This document shows positions 47,007-56,962 of a DNA stretch of 64,000 nt, in pieces; positions within the stretch are counted from its first letter, which is position 1, and the number at the start of each line of letters is the position of its first letter. The notes under the pieces were generated by a model. That model made no database searches and was not told the DNA's origin. It saw only the letters and a list, made by a program, of their open reading frames with translations. A program made the translations under genes and the position numbers. Source of the stretch: Rhizobium sp. NXC14 (lineage in GTDB: Bacteria > Pseudomonadota > Alphaproteobacteria > Rhizobiales > Rhizobiaceae); assembly GCF_002117485.1 (NCBI RefSeq), contig NZ_CP021030.1:1491001-1555000 (forward strand), in the 5' to 3' direction.

Positions 47007-47744
47007 ATGCTCGATCTTTCCGGCCGCAAGGCTCTCGTCACCGGCGCATCGGGTGGTATCGGCGAGGAAATCGCCCGCCTTCTTCATAAGCAGGGCGCCA
47101 TCGTCGGTCTGCACGGCACCCGTGTCGAGAAGCTGGAAACGCTGGCGGCCGAGCTCGGCGAGCGCGTCAAGATCTTTCCGGCCAACTTGTCGGACCGTGA
47201 CGAGGTCAAGGCGCTCGGCCAGAAGGCCGAGGCCGATCTCGAGGGTGTCGATATTCTCGTCAACAACGCCGGCATCACCAAGGACGGCCTGTTCGTGCGC
47301 ATGAGCGACGAGGACTGGGATGCGGTCCTCGAGGTCAATCTGACGGCGACCTTCCGCCTGACGCGCGAGTTGACGCATCCGATGATGCGCCGCCGCTATG
47401 GCCGTATCATCAACATCACCTCCGTCGTCGGCGTCACCGGCAATCCGGGGCAGGCCAATTACTGCGCCTCCAAGGCCGGCATGATCGGCTTCACCAAGTC
47501 CTTGGCGCAGGAAATTGCCACCCGTAACGTGACGGTCAACTGCGTCGCGCCCGGCTTCATCGAAAGCGCCATGACCGGCAAGCTGAACGACAAGCAGAAG
47601 GAAGCGATCATGGGGGCGATCCCGATGAAGCGCATGGGCACGGGCGGCGAGGTCGCTTCGGCTGTTGCTTACCTTGCATCCTCCGAAGCCGCCTACATGA
47701 CCGGCCAGACGCTGCACGTAAACGGCGGCATGGCGATGATCTGA
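47007..47744 (+). CDS. fabG: 3-oxoacyl-ACP reductase
   Basis: The 245-residue SDR has TGASGGIG for NADPH and Ser139, Tyr152 and Lys156 (NYCASKAG) as catalytic residues, with NPGQANYCASKAGM typical of FabG. It starts after AAGGAAC, directly downstream of fabD. It reduces beta-ketoacyl-ACP. Confidence 0.96.
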   Translation: MLDLSGRKALVTGASGGIGEEIARLLHKQGAIVGLHGTRVEKLETLAAELGERVKIFPANLSDRDEVKALGQKAEADLEGVDILVNNAGITKDGLFVRMSDEDWDAVLEVNLTATFRLTRELTHPMMRRRYGRIINITSVVGVTGNPGQANYCASKAGMIGFTKSLAQEIATRNVTVNCVAPGFIESAMTGKLNDKQKEAIMGAIPMKRMGTGGEVASAVAYLASSEAAYMTGQTLHVNGGMAMI

Positions 47745-48031
47745 AACGACAAACTGTCGGCACGGAGATATTTCCCGCAATAGCATGTTGAGCAATCACG
47801 AAGCGTTGATTTTCTGGCTTTGCGGCAGACTTAAACCATGTTAAGCGGGCCAATGACTGTGAACAGTCGTCCCGAGAAAGCAGACGGACCGGCGGGCTTT
47901 TCGCAAGCCTGGGACATCTCTGAAGCCGGGTAAACGAGTTTGCCGAGGATGTCTGAAAACATCGCAGGCTGAAACAGGGTAAGGGTGCCGCAACGGCACT
48001 CCGATCAGGACATAAGGTCGAGGAAACCGAC
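47745..48031. other. 287-base region upstream of acpP with two hairpins
   Basis: No gene is seen. It contains a GACTGT-GA-ACAGTC inverted repeat (47855-47868) and a GTGCCG-CAA-CGGCAC hairpin (47985-47999) 32 bases before the acpP start. acpP is probably transcribed from its own promoter here. Confidence 0.5.
47855..47868. promoter_or_regulatory. Inverted repeat GACTGT-GA-ACAGTC
   Basis: Six-base arms are exact reverse complements in the fabG-acpP gap, about 165 bases before acpP. It could be an operator or the start of the leader RNA. Confidence 0.35.
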
Positions 48032-48268
48032 ATGAGCGATATCGCAGAACGCGTAAAGAAAATTGTTATTGATCATCTTGGCGTGGATGCCGACAAGGTC
48101 GTCGAGAGCGCCAGCTTTATCGACGATCTGGGCGCTGACTCGCTCGACACGGTCGAACTTGTCATGGCTTTCGAAGAAGAATTCGGCGTTGAAATCCCCG
48201 ACGATGCTGCCGACTCGATCCTGACGGTCGGCGATGCGGTGAAATTTATTGAGAAGGCCCAGGCCTGA
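48032..48268 (+). CDS. acpP: Acyl carrier protein
   Basis: The 78-residue acidic protein has Ser37 in [12 protein letters not shown], the site of 4'-phosphopantetheine attachment. It is preceded by GAGGAAACCGAC. It carries acyl chains in fatty acid synthesis. A strong terminator-like hairpin follows, limiting read-through into fabF. Confidence 0.98.
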   Translation: MSDIAERVKKIVIDHLGVDADKVVESASFIDDLGADSLDTVELVMAFEEEFGVEIPDDAADSILTVGDAVKFIEKAQA

Positions 48269-48283
48269 TCCTATATATTTGAG

Positions 48284-48316
48284 AAAGGGCGGGCCTGGAG
48301 TCCGCCCTTTTCTTTT
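48284..48316 (+). terminator. Terminator between acpP and fabF
   Basis: AAAGGGCGG pairs exactly with CCGCCCTTT over a nine-base loop and is followed by TCTTTTC. It starts 16 bases past the acpP stop, which would give acpP more transcript than fabF. Confidence 0.85.
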
Positions 48317-48361
48317 CGGCATATTTCTCCATAGAACATAAGAGACGGGGGAAAGCACGCG

Positions 48362-49624
48362 ATGAGACGTGTCGTCATCACCGGTACCGGCATGGTATCA
48401 CCCTTGGGATGCGGAACTGAGGTGACGTGGTCGCGGCTGCTTGCCGGCCAGAACGGCGCCCGTCTGGTCACCGAATTCGAAGTCGACGACCTTCCCGCTA
48501 AGATCGCCTGCCGTATCCCGATCGGTGACGGTACCGACGGCACCTTCAATGCCGATCAGTGGATGGAGCCGAAAGAACAGCGCAAGGTCGATCCCTTCAT
48601 CATCTTCGGCATGGCCGCCGCCGATATGGCGCTTGCCGATGCCGGCTGGTATCCCAATACGGATGAGGATCAGATTGCCACCGGCGTTTTGATCGGTTCC
48701 GGAATCGGCGGCATCGAAGGCATCGTCGAGGCAGGTTACACCCTGCGCGACAAGGGCCCGCGCCGCATCTCGCCCTTCTTCATTCCTGGCCGCCTGATCA
48801 ATCTCGTCTCCGGCCAGGTTTCGATCCGCCACAAGCTGCGCGGACCCAATCATTCGGTCGTCACCGCCTGCTCGACGGGCGCGCATGCAATCGGCGATGC
48901 CGCGCGGCTGATCGCGCTCGGTGACGCCGACGTCATGGTCGCCGGCGGCACGGAATCTCCCGTCAGCCGTATTTCGCTGGCGGGATTTGCCGCCTGCAAG
49001 GCGCTGTCGACCCAGCACAATGACGATCCGCAGAAGGCTTCGCGCCCCTATGACCGTGATCGTGACGGATTCGTCATGGGCGAGGGTGCCGGCATTGTCG
49101 TGCTCGAGGAGTTGGAGCATGCCAAGGCGCGCGGCGCCAAGATCTACGCCGAGATCGTCGGCTATGGCCTGTCGGGCGACGCCTATCATATTACCGCGCC
49201 TTCCGAAGACGGCGAGGGTGCCGGCCGCTGCATGGCGACGGCGCTGAAGCGCGCCGGATTGACGCCGGCCGATATCGATTACATCAACGCCCACGGTACT
49301 TCGACTATGGCCGACACGATCGAGCTCGGGGCGGTCGAGCGCCTGGTCGGCAACGCGGCGTCGAAGATCTCCATGTCCTCCACCAAGTCGGCGACGGGAC
49401 ACCTTCTCGGTGCTGCCGGCGCGATCGAGGCGATCTTCGCGACACTTGCAATCCGTGACAATATCGCGCCGCCGACGCTCAATCTCGACAATCCCGAACG
49501 CGAGACGGCGATCGATCTTGTTCCGCACAAGGCTCGTGAGCGAGAAATCAATGTGGCGCTGTCCAACTCGTTCGGATTCGGCGGTACGAACGCATCGCTC
49601 GTGCTGCGCCGCTACGCACAGTAA
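48362..49624 (+). CDS. fabF: 3-oxoacyl-ACP synthase II
   Basis: The 420-residue condensing enzyme has the nucleophile Cys170 in VVTACSTGAHAIG and the catalytic His residues in INAHGTSTM and SATGHLLGAAG. It elongates acyl-ACP. It lies in the conserved acpP-fabF-mltG order. Confidence 0.97.
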   Translation: MRRVVITGTGMVSPLGCGTEVTWSRLLAGQNGARLVTEFEVDDLPAKIACRIPIGDGTDGTFNADQWMEPKEQRKVDPFIIFGMAAADMALADAGWYPNTDEDQIATGVLIGSGIGGIEGIVEAGYTLRDKGPRRISPFFIPGRLINLVSGQVSIRHKLRGPNHSVVTACSTGAHAIGDAARLIALGDADVMVAGGTESPVSRISLAGFAACKALSTQHNDDPQKASRPYDRDRDGFVMGEGAGIVVLEELEHAKARGAKIYAEIVGYGLSGDAYHITAPSEDGEGAGRCMATALKRAGLTPADIDYINAHGTSTMADTIELGAVERLVGNAASKISMSSTKSATGHLLGAAGAIEAIFATLAIRDNIAPPTLNLDNPERETAIDLVPHKAREREINVALSNSFGFGGTNASLVLRRYAQ

Positions 49625-49756
49625 GGGTCCCGTCGTAGCAGGCCGTGTGCAAGCACAAGGACCGGCAGCGGCTTCGTTGAACGGTGGCAGAACCTGCTTT
49701 TTGCCGCATTGCTTCGCGAAATAGCGAAATGACGGCCGAGTTATAGAGGATTGCCG

Positions 49757-50974
49757 GTGAGCGATACGACGAACCAGAGCAACGATACCCAGGCGCAGAA
49801 GGGACCGATCATCCCGAAGTCGCCGAGCGAAGCCCTGCGTCCGGAACGTGTTCCCGAGCCGCCGAAACGCTCCAAGAACGCTCGCAGCCAGATCGTCCTT
49901 TTCTTGAACTTCATCATGACGATGACTGTGCTGGTCTGCGTCCTCGCCGTCATCGGCTTCTACTACGCGACGTCGACCTATCAGAGCCCGGGCCCGCTGC
50001 AGACCAACACCAATTTCATCGTCCGCAACGGTGCGGGTCTCGCCGAAATCGCCTCGAACCTCGAGCGCAACGCGATCATCTCCGATGCCCGCATCTTTCG
50101 ATATCTGACGGCGACTCATCTTTCCGCCGGCGAGAGCTTGAAGGCCGGCGAATATGAGATCAAGGCGAGAGCCTCCATGAGCGATATCATGGAGCTGCTG
50201 AAATCGGGCAAGTCCATCCTCTATTCGGTGTCCTTTCCGGAAGGCCTGACGGTCCGCCAGATGTTCGACCGCATGCTGCAGGATCCGGTTCTGGAAGGCG
50301 ACTTGCCGGCCGCGCTACCGGCCGAAGGCAGCCTGCGTCCGGACACCTACAAATTCTCGCGCGGCACCAAGCGCTCCGAAATCATCGAACAGATGGCGGC
50401 TGCACAGCAGAAGCTGGTCGATCAGATCTGGGATAAGCGCGACGCTTCGTTGCCGCTCCGATCCAAAGAAGAATTTGTGACGCTCGCTTCAATCGTCGAA
50501 AAGGAGACCGGCATTCCCGACGAACGTGCCCATGTCGCTTCGGTGTTCCTGAACCGGCTTGGCAAGGGCATGCGCCTGCAGTCCGATCCAACGATCATCT
50601 ATGGGCTCTTCGGTGGCGAGGGAAAACCGGCGGACCGGCCGATCTACCAATCGGATCTGAAACGGGACACGCCTTACAATACCTATGTCATCAAGGGCCT
50701 GCCGCCGACGCCGATCGCCAATCCCGGCAAGGATGCGCTGGAAGCCGTCGCCAACCCTTGGAAAACCCAGGATCTCTATTTCGTCGCCGACGGCACCGGC
50801 GGCCACGTCTTTGCCGCTACGCTCGAGGAGCACAATGCCAACGTCAAGCGCTGGCGCAAGCTCGAGGCCGACAAGGGTTCGGACCCGAATATCGCCGTCG
50901 ACGGCCAGCCGGAAGAGCAGCCGGGCGAAAACGGCGCGACCGTCGTGCCGCCGAAGAAAAAGAAGATCAACTGA
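49757..50974 (+). CDS. mltG: Endolytic murein transglycosylase
   Basis: About 405 residues from a GTG with AGAGGA upstream; a TTG two codons earlier is also possible. A basic cytoplasmic stretch precedes one membrane helix (FIMTMTVLVCVLAVIGFYY). The YceG domain has ASIVEKETG with the catalytic Glu, and YNTYVIKGLPPTPIANPG. MltG cuts nascent peptidoglycan strands and sets their length. The tail is basic (PPKKKKIN). Confidence 0.95.
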   Translation: MSDTTNQSNDTQAQKGPIIPKSPSEALRPERVPEPPKRSKNARSQIVLFLNFIMTMTVLVCVLAVIGFYYATSTYQSPGPLQTNTNFIVRNGAGLAEIASNLERNAIISDARIFRYLTATHLSAGESLKAGEYEIKARASMSDIMELLKSGKSILYSVSFPEGLTVRQMFDRMLQDPVLEGDLPAALPAEGSLRPDTYKFSRGTKRSEIIEQMAAAQQKLVDQIWDKRDASLPLRSKEEFVTLASIVEKETGIPDERAHVASVFLNRLGKGMRLQSDPTIIYGLFGGEGKPADRPIYQSDLKRDTPYNTYVIKGLPPTPIANPGKDALEAVANPWKTQDLYFVADGTGGHVFAATLEEHNANVKRWRKLEADKGSDPNIAVDGQPEEQPGENGATVVPPKKKKIN

Positions 50975-50992
50975 CAGTTTCGGGAGGCTCGC

Positions 50993-51880
50993 ATGGCTTT
51001 GCAGTCGATGACCGGTTTTGCGCGGCGCGAGGGAACGAGCGGCCGCTGGCGTTGGGCGTGGGAACTGCGCTCGGTCAACGGCAAGGGTTTCGACCTGCGC
51101 CTGCGCCTGCCGCCCGGTCTCGAACGCATGGAGGCGGAGGTCCGCCGCCTTGCCGGCGAAACCTTCAGCCGCGGCAATCTGCAGGCATCGCTGTCGGTCA
51201 CCGCCGACGAGAACCGTTTCGAGGCAGTTCTGAACAAAGAGGCGCTCGCTGCCGTGCTCGCCATGCGCGAACAACTGGTTGACGTGATCGATCCGGCGCC
51301 TTTGAAGCTCGATACGCTGCTTCTCGTGCGCGGCATCGTGGAGTTCCGTGAAGGCGAGGATGGCGAGGAGGCGCTTGCCGCCCGTGATGCAGATATTAGC
51401 GCTGGGCTGCTCGCCGCGCTTGCCGATCTCAAGGCAATGCGCGCACAGGAAGGCGCGGCGCTTTCCCGCATCCTTCTCGATCATGTCGCGACGATCGAGA
51501 GCCTGACGCGGACGATCGAGATGGATCCCTCACGTTCGCCGGCGGAGATCGCGGCCCGGCTTGCGGCACAGGTTGCCTTGCTGATGGACGGCATGGCCGC
51601 CCTCGACCGTGACAGGCTGCACGCGGAGGCCGCTTTGTTGGCGACCAAGGCGGATCTGCGCGAAGAAATCGATCGTCTGAAGGCGCATATCGCCGCCGCG
51701 CGCGATCTCCTGGCGAAAGGCGGGCCTGCCGGGCGCCGGCTGGACTTCCTTGCACAGGAATTTAACCGCGAATCGAATACCATCTGCTCGAAGTCGAATG
51801 CCTCGGCGGTCACCGCCGCCGGCATCGAGCTGAAAGTCGTGATCGACCAGTTCCGCGAGCAGGTCCAGAATTTGGAGTAG
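50993..51880 (+). CDS. YicC-family endoribonuclease-like protein
   Basis: The 295-residue protein begins MALQSMTGFARREG and ends with the YicC C-terminal block GRRLDFLAQEFNRESNTICSK split by KSNASAVTAAGIELK. It lies between mltG and gmk as in many alphaproteobacteria. YicC proteins act as RNases in E. coli; the role here is inferred. It starts after GGGAGGCTCGC. Confidence 0.93.
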   Translation: MALQSMTGFARREGTSGRWRWAWELRSVNGKGFDLRLRLPPGLERMEAEVRRLAGETFSRGNLQASLSVTADENRFEAVLNKEALAAVLAMREQLVDVIDPAPLKLDTLLLVRGIVEFREGEDGEEALAARDADISAGLLAALADLKAMRAQEGAALSRILLDHVATIESLTRTIEMDPSRSPAEIAARLAAQVALLMDGMAALDRDRLHAEAALLATKADLREEIDRLKAHIAAARDLLAKGGPAGRRLDFLAQEFNRESNTICSKSNASAVTAAGIELKVVIDQFREQVQNLE

Positions 51881-51883
51881 GAC

Positions 51884-52546
51884 ATGAAACCGGCGAAATC
51901 CTCGCCCGTGCAGATCGCCCGCCGCGGTCTGATGCTTGTCATTTCGTCGCCGTCGGGCGCAGGCAAGTCCACGATTGCGCGCACGCTTCTGGAGACCGAC
52001 AAGCATATCGGCCTCTCCGTCAGCGTCACCACGCGCCAGCGCCGCCCGAGCGAAGTCGAAGGCGTGCATTACCATTTCAAGAGTGTGCGCGAGTTCGAGC
52101 GGTTGCGCGATAGCGACGCGCTGCTCGAATGGGCCGAAGTGCATGGCAATTTCTACGGCACGCCGCGCGAGCCGGTCGAGCAGGCCATGGCCGAAGGCCG
52201 CGACATGCTCTTCGATATCGATTGGCAGGGCGCCCAGCAGTTGCAGGAGAAGATGTCGGCCGACGTCGTCTCGATCTTCGTGCTGCCGCCGACCATGACG
52301 GAGCTCCAGTCGCGGCTGCATCGCCGTGCCGAGGATTCCGAGGAGGTGATTCAGACGCGTCTGGCCAACAGCCGCGCCGAGATCGCCCACTGGCGCGAAT
52401 ATGATTATGTCATCGTCAATGACGATCTCAACACCGCCTTCGACGCCGTCCAGTCGATCGTCAAGGCCGAACGCCTGCGCCGCGACCGCCGCCACGGCAT
52501 GTTCGATTTCGTCCGAGAGCTGCTGGAAGAGACGCCGTCGCTCTAG
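51884..52546 (+). CDS. gmk: Guanylate kinase
   Basis: The 220-residue enzyme has the P-loop [10 protein letters not shown] (21-30), the GMP-binding [14 protein letters not shown] and YHF, and [12 protein letters not shown]. It phosphorylates GMP to GDP. It starts three bases after yicC, so translation is coupled. Confidence 0.96.
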   Translation: MKPAKSSPVQIARRGLMLVISSPSGAGKSTIARTLLETDKHIGLSVSVTTRQRRPSEVEGVHYHFKSVREFERLRDSDALLEWAEVHGNFYGTPREPVEQAMAEGRDMLFDIDWQGAQQLQEKMSADVVSIFVLPPTMTELQSRLHRRAEDSEEVIQTRLANSRAEIAHWREYDYVIVNDDLNTAFDAVQSIVKAERLRRDRRHGMFDFVRELLEETPSL

Positions 52547-52716
52547 CGAGCTGATTGCGTGGATTCGTGCCCTGATGCGGCGCTCGCCAGTGACAGCCAT
52601 TCCGACACTGGGAATTCGCTGACGTCAGGTTTGAGACAGCACCGCGCCAGGTCACCCACCACGGCATTGTAATGGCGCTCGCCCCCTCGGAAATTTCGCC
52701 GGCGCTGCCCGACCTC

Positions 52717-54162
52717 TCAGAAGGGATAGTGCTGGGCAGAATCCTCCACCGTGATCCAGCGCAGGTCGGTGAATTCGGCAATCGCTGCCTTGCCGCCGAA
52801 GCGGCCGTAGCCACTGCCTTTGACGCCGCCGAAGGGCATTTGCGCCTCGTCGTGCAGCGTCGGGCCGTTGACGTGGCAGATGCCGGATTCGATGCGCGCC
52901 GCAACCGCCATCGCCCGCTGGATGTTGCGGCTGAAGACGGCGGATGACAGGCCGTATTCGGTATCGTTGGCAACGCGGATAGCTTCCTCCTCGCCGGAGA
53001 CGCGAATAATCGGCTTGACCGGGCCGAAGGATTCTTCCGAATAGACGCGCATGTCAGGGGTGACGTGATCGAGCAGCGTCGCCTCGACCACGGTGCCGGA
53101 GCGCTTGCCGCCGGCCACGAGTTTTGCGCCCTTGGCGGTGGCATCAGTGATCAGCTCCTCCATCTTCCTGGCGGCATCGAGGCTGATCAGCGAGCCGAGA
53201 ACGACATGACCGCGCGGGTCACCGGCCGGCAACTGGCTGGCGCGGGCGGCCAGTTTAGCCACGAACTGATCGGCGATCGCCGTGTCGACGATGATCCGCT
53301 CCGTCGACATGCAGATCTGGCCCTGATGCATGAAGGCGCCGAAAATCGCGGCATTGACGGCGCCGTCGATGTCGGCGTCGTCGAGAACGACGAGCGGTGC
53401 CTTGCCGCCGAGCTCGAGCAGAGCAGGCTTGAGATATTTGCCACAGGTCTCGGCGATGATCCTGCCGACCTTGGTCGAGCCGGTGAAATTGACGCGCCTG
53501 ACGGCCGGATGGGCGATGAGTGCTGCGACGATCTCCGGCGCATCCTCCGGCGCATTGGTGAGAACATTGATGACGCCCGCCGGCAGCCCCGCTTCGGTCA
53601 GCGCCGTAGCGATCAGCCGGTGCGTGCCCGGGCATTGTTCGGATGCCTTGAGGATAACAGTGTTGCCGCAGGCGATCGGCATTGCGATGGCGCGGGTGGC
53701 GAGGATGACGGGTGCATTCCAGGGCGCGATCGCCAGGCACACGCCGGCCGCCTGGCGAACGCCCATGGAAAGCGATCCGGGCTTGTCGGAAGGGATGATT
53801 TCGCCTGAAATCTGCGTCGTCATGGCGCCCGCCTCGCGCAGGATGTTGGCAGCGAGCATGACGTTGAAGCCGGCCCAGGGCGCGGTAGCGCCGGTCTCCT
53901 CGATCATGCGCCGGGTAAACTCAGCCACTTTCGAATCCATGATATCGGCGGCTTTCATCAGGATGGCGCGGCGCTGGCCGGGTCCGGTCTTCGACCACGC
54001 GCCGAAGGCAGCCGAGGCGGCGCCGACGGCGGCGGCAACATCCTCCAGGCTTGCAGCGGCGGCGCGGCTCGCAAGCTTCTCCGTGAAGGGATCGATGCGG
54101 TCATAGGTCCGGCCGCCGGAGGCTGTCCGGTCTGCGCCATCTATCAGTAGGGAAATATTCAT
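52717..54162 (-). CDS. Aldehyde dehydrogenase (vanillin/benzaldehyde type), operon-distal copy
   Basis: The 481-residue enzyme has the catalytic Glu in LLELGGKAPLVVLDDAD and the catalytic Cys in HQGQICMSTERI. The QICMSTERI form is typical of vanillin, benzaldehyde and salicylaldehyde dehydrogenases. It oxidises an aromatic aldehyde to the acid with NAD(P). It starts after AGGAG, 20 bases past the SDR gene, as the last gene of the minus-strand operon. A second, similar enzyme is encoded at the operon start, so the two may act on different aldehydes. Confidence 0.9.
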   Translation of the reverse strand: MNISLLIDGADRTASGGRTYDRIDPFTEKLASRAAAASLEDVAAAVGAASAAFGAWSKTGPGQRRAILMKAADIMDSKVAEFTRRMIEETGATAPWAGFNVMLAANILREAGAMTTQISGEIIPSDKPGSLSMGVRQAAGVCLAIAPWNAPVILATRAIAMPIACGNTVILKASEQCPGTHRLIATALTEAGLPAGVINVLTNAPEDAPEIVAALIAHPAVRRVNFTGSTKVGRIIAETCGKYLKPALLELGGKAPLVVLDDADIDGAVNAAIFGAFMHQGQICMSTERIIVDTAIADQFVAKLAARASQLPAGDPRGHVVLGSLISLDAARKMEELITDATAKGAKLVAGGKRSGTVVEATLLDHVTPDMRVYSEESFGPVKPIIRVSGEEEAIRVANDTEYGLSSAVFSRNIQRAMAVAARIESGICHVNGPTLHDEAQMPFGGVKGSGYGRFGGKAAIAEFTDLRWITVEDSAQHYPF

Positions 54163-54182
54163 CGTGGGTCTCCTGGAAATGA

Positions 54183-54968
54183 TTAGAAGCCGAGGACGTC
54201 GGCGTTGATGGAGGCTTCGAGGCCGCCGTCGGCGGCAAGATTGGCGCCGTTGATCCAGCGTGCGCCATCCGAGCAGAGGAAGAGCACGGCGGGCGCGATA
54301 TCGGCTGATGTGCCGGCACGGCCGACGCGGGTGATATCGCTGTCGACCCTGGCGTCGCCGAGCACGGCGCGGAACTGCTTGAGGATGGGTGTTTCCACCG
54401 GCCCGGGGCTCACCGCATTGACGCGGATGCCGCGGTTCTTGAACAAGGGTTGGTGGGCCGCGCGCATGGTCCAGAGCAGCAGCAGTTCCTTGGAGAGCGG
54501 ATAACCTTGCTCGTCCTTGAGGCCGTGTTCGGCGACAACGGCCGCGACATCCGGAAAGCCTTCGATCGAGGTCAGCAATTTGGCCCGCTCGAGATTGGCC
54601 CGCCAGCCGTAACCGGCGATCGAGGCGACGTTGACGATGGCGCCGCCTTCGCGCAGGCGGGGTGCCACGACTTCCGACAAGGCACGCAGCCCGTAGAAAT
54701 TGACGGCGAGCGTCGAGACGACGCCGGTGCTGCCGGAAAGGCCGGCGACATTGGCGAGGGCATCAAGGCGCGCCGGCAGCTGCGCGACGATTTCGGCAAC
54801 GCCCGATGGCGTGGATAGATCGCCCTTGATGAAGGCGGCATTTCCATTTGCCGGTTCGCGCACATCGACGCCGATGACCTCGGCGCCCATCTGGCCGGCC
54901 AGTTCCGCGGTCCGGGCGCCGATGCCGGAGGCCACGCCGGTCACCAGGATTGTTTTACCAAAAAGCAT
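54183..54968 (-). CDS. SDR resembling coniferyl-alcohol dehydrogenase
   Basis: The 261-residue SDR has TGVASGIGA for NAD and the Tyr and Lys in YPLSKELLLLW. The features GVASGIGARTAELAGQMGAE, ANVAGLSG and RWINGANLAADGG resemble Pseudomonas CalA, which oxidises coniferyl alcohol to coniferaldehyde. It sits just before an aldehyde dehydrogenase, the expected next step, and after the transporter genes. Substrate is inferred from similarity and context. Confidence 0.82.
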   Translation of the reverse strand: MLFGKTILVTGVASGIGARTAELAGQMGAEVIGVDVREPANGNAAFIKGDLSTPSGVAEIVAQLPARLDALANVAGLSGSTGVVSTLAVNFYGLRALSEVVAPRLREGGAIVNVASIAGYGWRANLERAKLLTSIEGFPDVAAVVAEHGLKDEQGYPLSKELLLLWTMRAAHQPLFKNRGIRVNAVSPGPVETPILKQFRAVLGDARVDSDITRVGRAGTSADIAPAVLFLCSDGARWINGANLAADGGLEASINADVLGF

Positions 54969-55007
54969 GGATTCTCCTTTCGCAAGAAAACCAGGAAGCA
55001 GGCCGGT

Positions 55008-56033
55008 TCATTCTTCCCATTTGATTTTGGACGGGCCGGGCAGTTTCAGCCGGTAGCCGACGGGCAGAAGCTGGAAGTCGAAGCGACGCTCGATTCCTCC
55101 CCAGAGGCCGCGCGGCAGGTAGAGCGAGAAGATCAGCGCGGTGGCCCCAAGCCCGATCAGGTACCAGACGCCGGCACTGCCGAAGAAGGTCTCGATGACG
55201 AAGAACAGGATGGCTCCGAGGATGGCGCCTTCGAACTTGCCGATCCCGCCGACCAGCACCATGAAGATCATGTAGGCCGTCCACTGGACGCTGAAATAGG
55301 TCTTCGGCTGGAAGGTCGTGGCGGTCGCCAGCCACAGGCCACCGGCGACGGCGATGCCGAAGGCGGCGAGCACGAAGAGCAGCCGCTTGGTGGCCGTCAC
55401 CCGCACGCCAACCGAGGTCGCCGCCTCTTCATTGTCGCGGATCGCCTGCATCGCCGCACCGGCGCGGCTGCGCATCAGCATGAAGAGCGAGCCGAGCAGG
55501 GCCACCGTGGAGGCCAGGGCGAGCCAATAGATTGCCGCCCGCCGCGTGCCGCTGTCATAGACGTTGAGCGAAATCAGCGAGGTTCCCGTTTCTCCCTGGA
55601 TCAGCCGGTCGAGATTGACCAGCAGATGGGCGAGTTCGGCCACGACCCACATGCCGATCGCAAACTCGCCGCCCTTCAGCCGCAGCATGAACAGCGAAAG
55701 CGGGATCGACAGTGCGCCGGTCACGATCGCCGCGGCAAAGACCGAGACGAAGGGATCGAGCCCCGCATCGGCGAGCCGAATGGTGAAATAGGCGCCGAGA
55801 CCGAAGAACACCTGCTGGCCGACCGACACCAGCCCGCCGAAACCGGCGAGCGCATTCCACATGGCGGCCAGGATCACATAGATGAACAGGGCGGTCATCC
55901 GGTCGATCGCACCGGCGCCGAGCACGGCCGGGGCGAGGATCAGCAGGGCAAACACCGCGGCGATGGAGCCGAGCGCCAGCCGCGACGAGGTCGTCCAGCG
56001 CTCGATCGATATTCCGTTGGAGACGAATGTCAT
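55008..56033 (-). CDS. LivM-type ABC transporter permease
   Basis: The 341-residue permease has about nine membrane helices and the LivM features GGLVSVGQQVFFGLGAYF and the EAA-like loop (AIRDNEEAATSVGV). It forms the channel with the LivH-type permease. Its ATG overlaps the upstream gene stop by four bases. In this operon the cargo is more likely an aromatic compound than a branched-chain amino acid. Confidence 0.9.
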   Translation of the reverse strand: MTFVSNGISIERWTTSSRLALGSIAAVFALLILAPAVLGAGAIDRMTALFIYVILAAMWNALAGFGGLVSVGQQVFFGLGAYFTIRLADAGLDPFVSVFAAAIVTGALSIPLSLFMLRLKGGEFAIGMWVVAELAHLLVNLDRLIQGETGTSLISLNVYDSGTRRAAIYWLALASTVALLGSLFMLMRSRAGAAMQAIRDNEEAATSVGVRVTATKRLLFVLAAFGIAVAGGLWLATATTFQPKTYFSVQWTAYMIFMVLVGGIGKFEGAILGAILFFVIETFFGSAGVWYLIGLGATALIFSLYLPRGLWGGIERRFDFQLLPVGYRLKLPGPSKIKWEE

Positions 56034-56962
56034 GTCGGGCTCCGATGGCGTGCGCGAAGGTTGAGGAGCGCGCTGGGTTTCAGAAGCGCTCCGATCTTGT
56101 CGAGAACCGGCAGGCGGGATCGGGACAGCCGGATGAAAAGCACCAGCAGGAACACGGCATGGCCGCCGATCAGAAAGCCCTGCGGATGCAATTGCGCGCC
56201 GAGCGACTGGGCAAGGCCGAGAACGATGCCGCCGGCAAGCGTGCCCCAGAGCGATCCCGCTCCGCCGATGACCGCGGCCTCGAAGGCAAAGAGAAGCTGC
56301 GGGCCGCCCGCATAGGGGCTGAAGGTCGCACGCATGCCGAGAAAGGCGCCGGCAATCCCGATCGTGACCATGGTGATGGCGGTGGCGACCGCGTTCACCC
56401 TACGCGCATCGATGCCGACGAGCCCTGCCGTGTCCGGATCTTCTGCCGTGGCGCGGATGGCGCGGCCCAATGCAAAGCGGCTGAGGAAGAATTGCAACCC
56501 GCCGAGAATGAGGATCGCCGTCACCATCATCATCACGGCAAGCTTGCCGACGAAGATGTGGTCCGGCAGCTGCCAGGATGCATAGGAGAGGTTGCCGATG
56601 AAGGGGGCGAGCGACCGGGTGTCGGCGCCGAACTGTTCGAAAAGCAGATTGTCGATGACGATCGACAGGCCGAAGGTCGTGAGAATCGGCAGCAGCGTGC
56701 CGCCGCGGGCGCTGCGTTCGAGAATGTAGCGCTGCAGCAGCCAGCCGATCACCGCCATGACGGGCAGCACGATCAAAAGGCCGGCGAAGGGCGGAATGCC
56801 GGCTTTGGCAGCAAGCAGCCACAGGCCGTAAGCGGCCGCGACGGCCAGGCTGCCATGCGCGAGATTGATGATCCGCATGACCGAAAACATGAAGGACAGG
56901 CCACAGGCGATGACGGCGTAATAACCGCCGAGCAGGAGGCCCTGGATCAGGGTGTTGATCAT
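56030..56962 (-). CDS. LivH-type ABC transporter permease
   Basis: The 310-residue permease starts MINTLIQGLLLGGYYAVIAC after AAGGAGCGC and has the LivH NLAHGSLAVAAAYG segment and the cytoplasmic loop AIRATAEDPDTAGLVGI. It overlaps both neighbours by ATGA. A longer open frame upstream is out of family. Confidence 0.9.
   Translation of the reverse strand: MINTLIQGLLLGGYYAVIACGLSFMFSVMRIINLAHGSLAVAAAYGLWLLAAKAGIPPFAGLLIVLPVMAVIGWLLQRYILERSARGGTLLPILTTFGLSIVIDNLLFEQFGADTRSLAPFIGNLSYASWQLPDHIFVGKLAVMMMVTAILILGGLQFFLSRFALGRAIRATAEDPDTAGLVGIDARRVNAVATAITMVTIGIAGAFLGMRATFSPYAGGPQLLFAFEAAVIGGAGSLWGTLAGGIVLGLAQSLGAQLHPQGFLIGGHAVFLLVLFIRLSRSRLPVLDKIGALLKPSALLNLRARHRSPT

Noticed and set aside
48398..50119. 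Minus-strand open frame of about 570 codons opposite fabF and mltG
   Set aside because: Antisense to two conserved genes, composition typical of a complementary-frame artefact.
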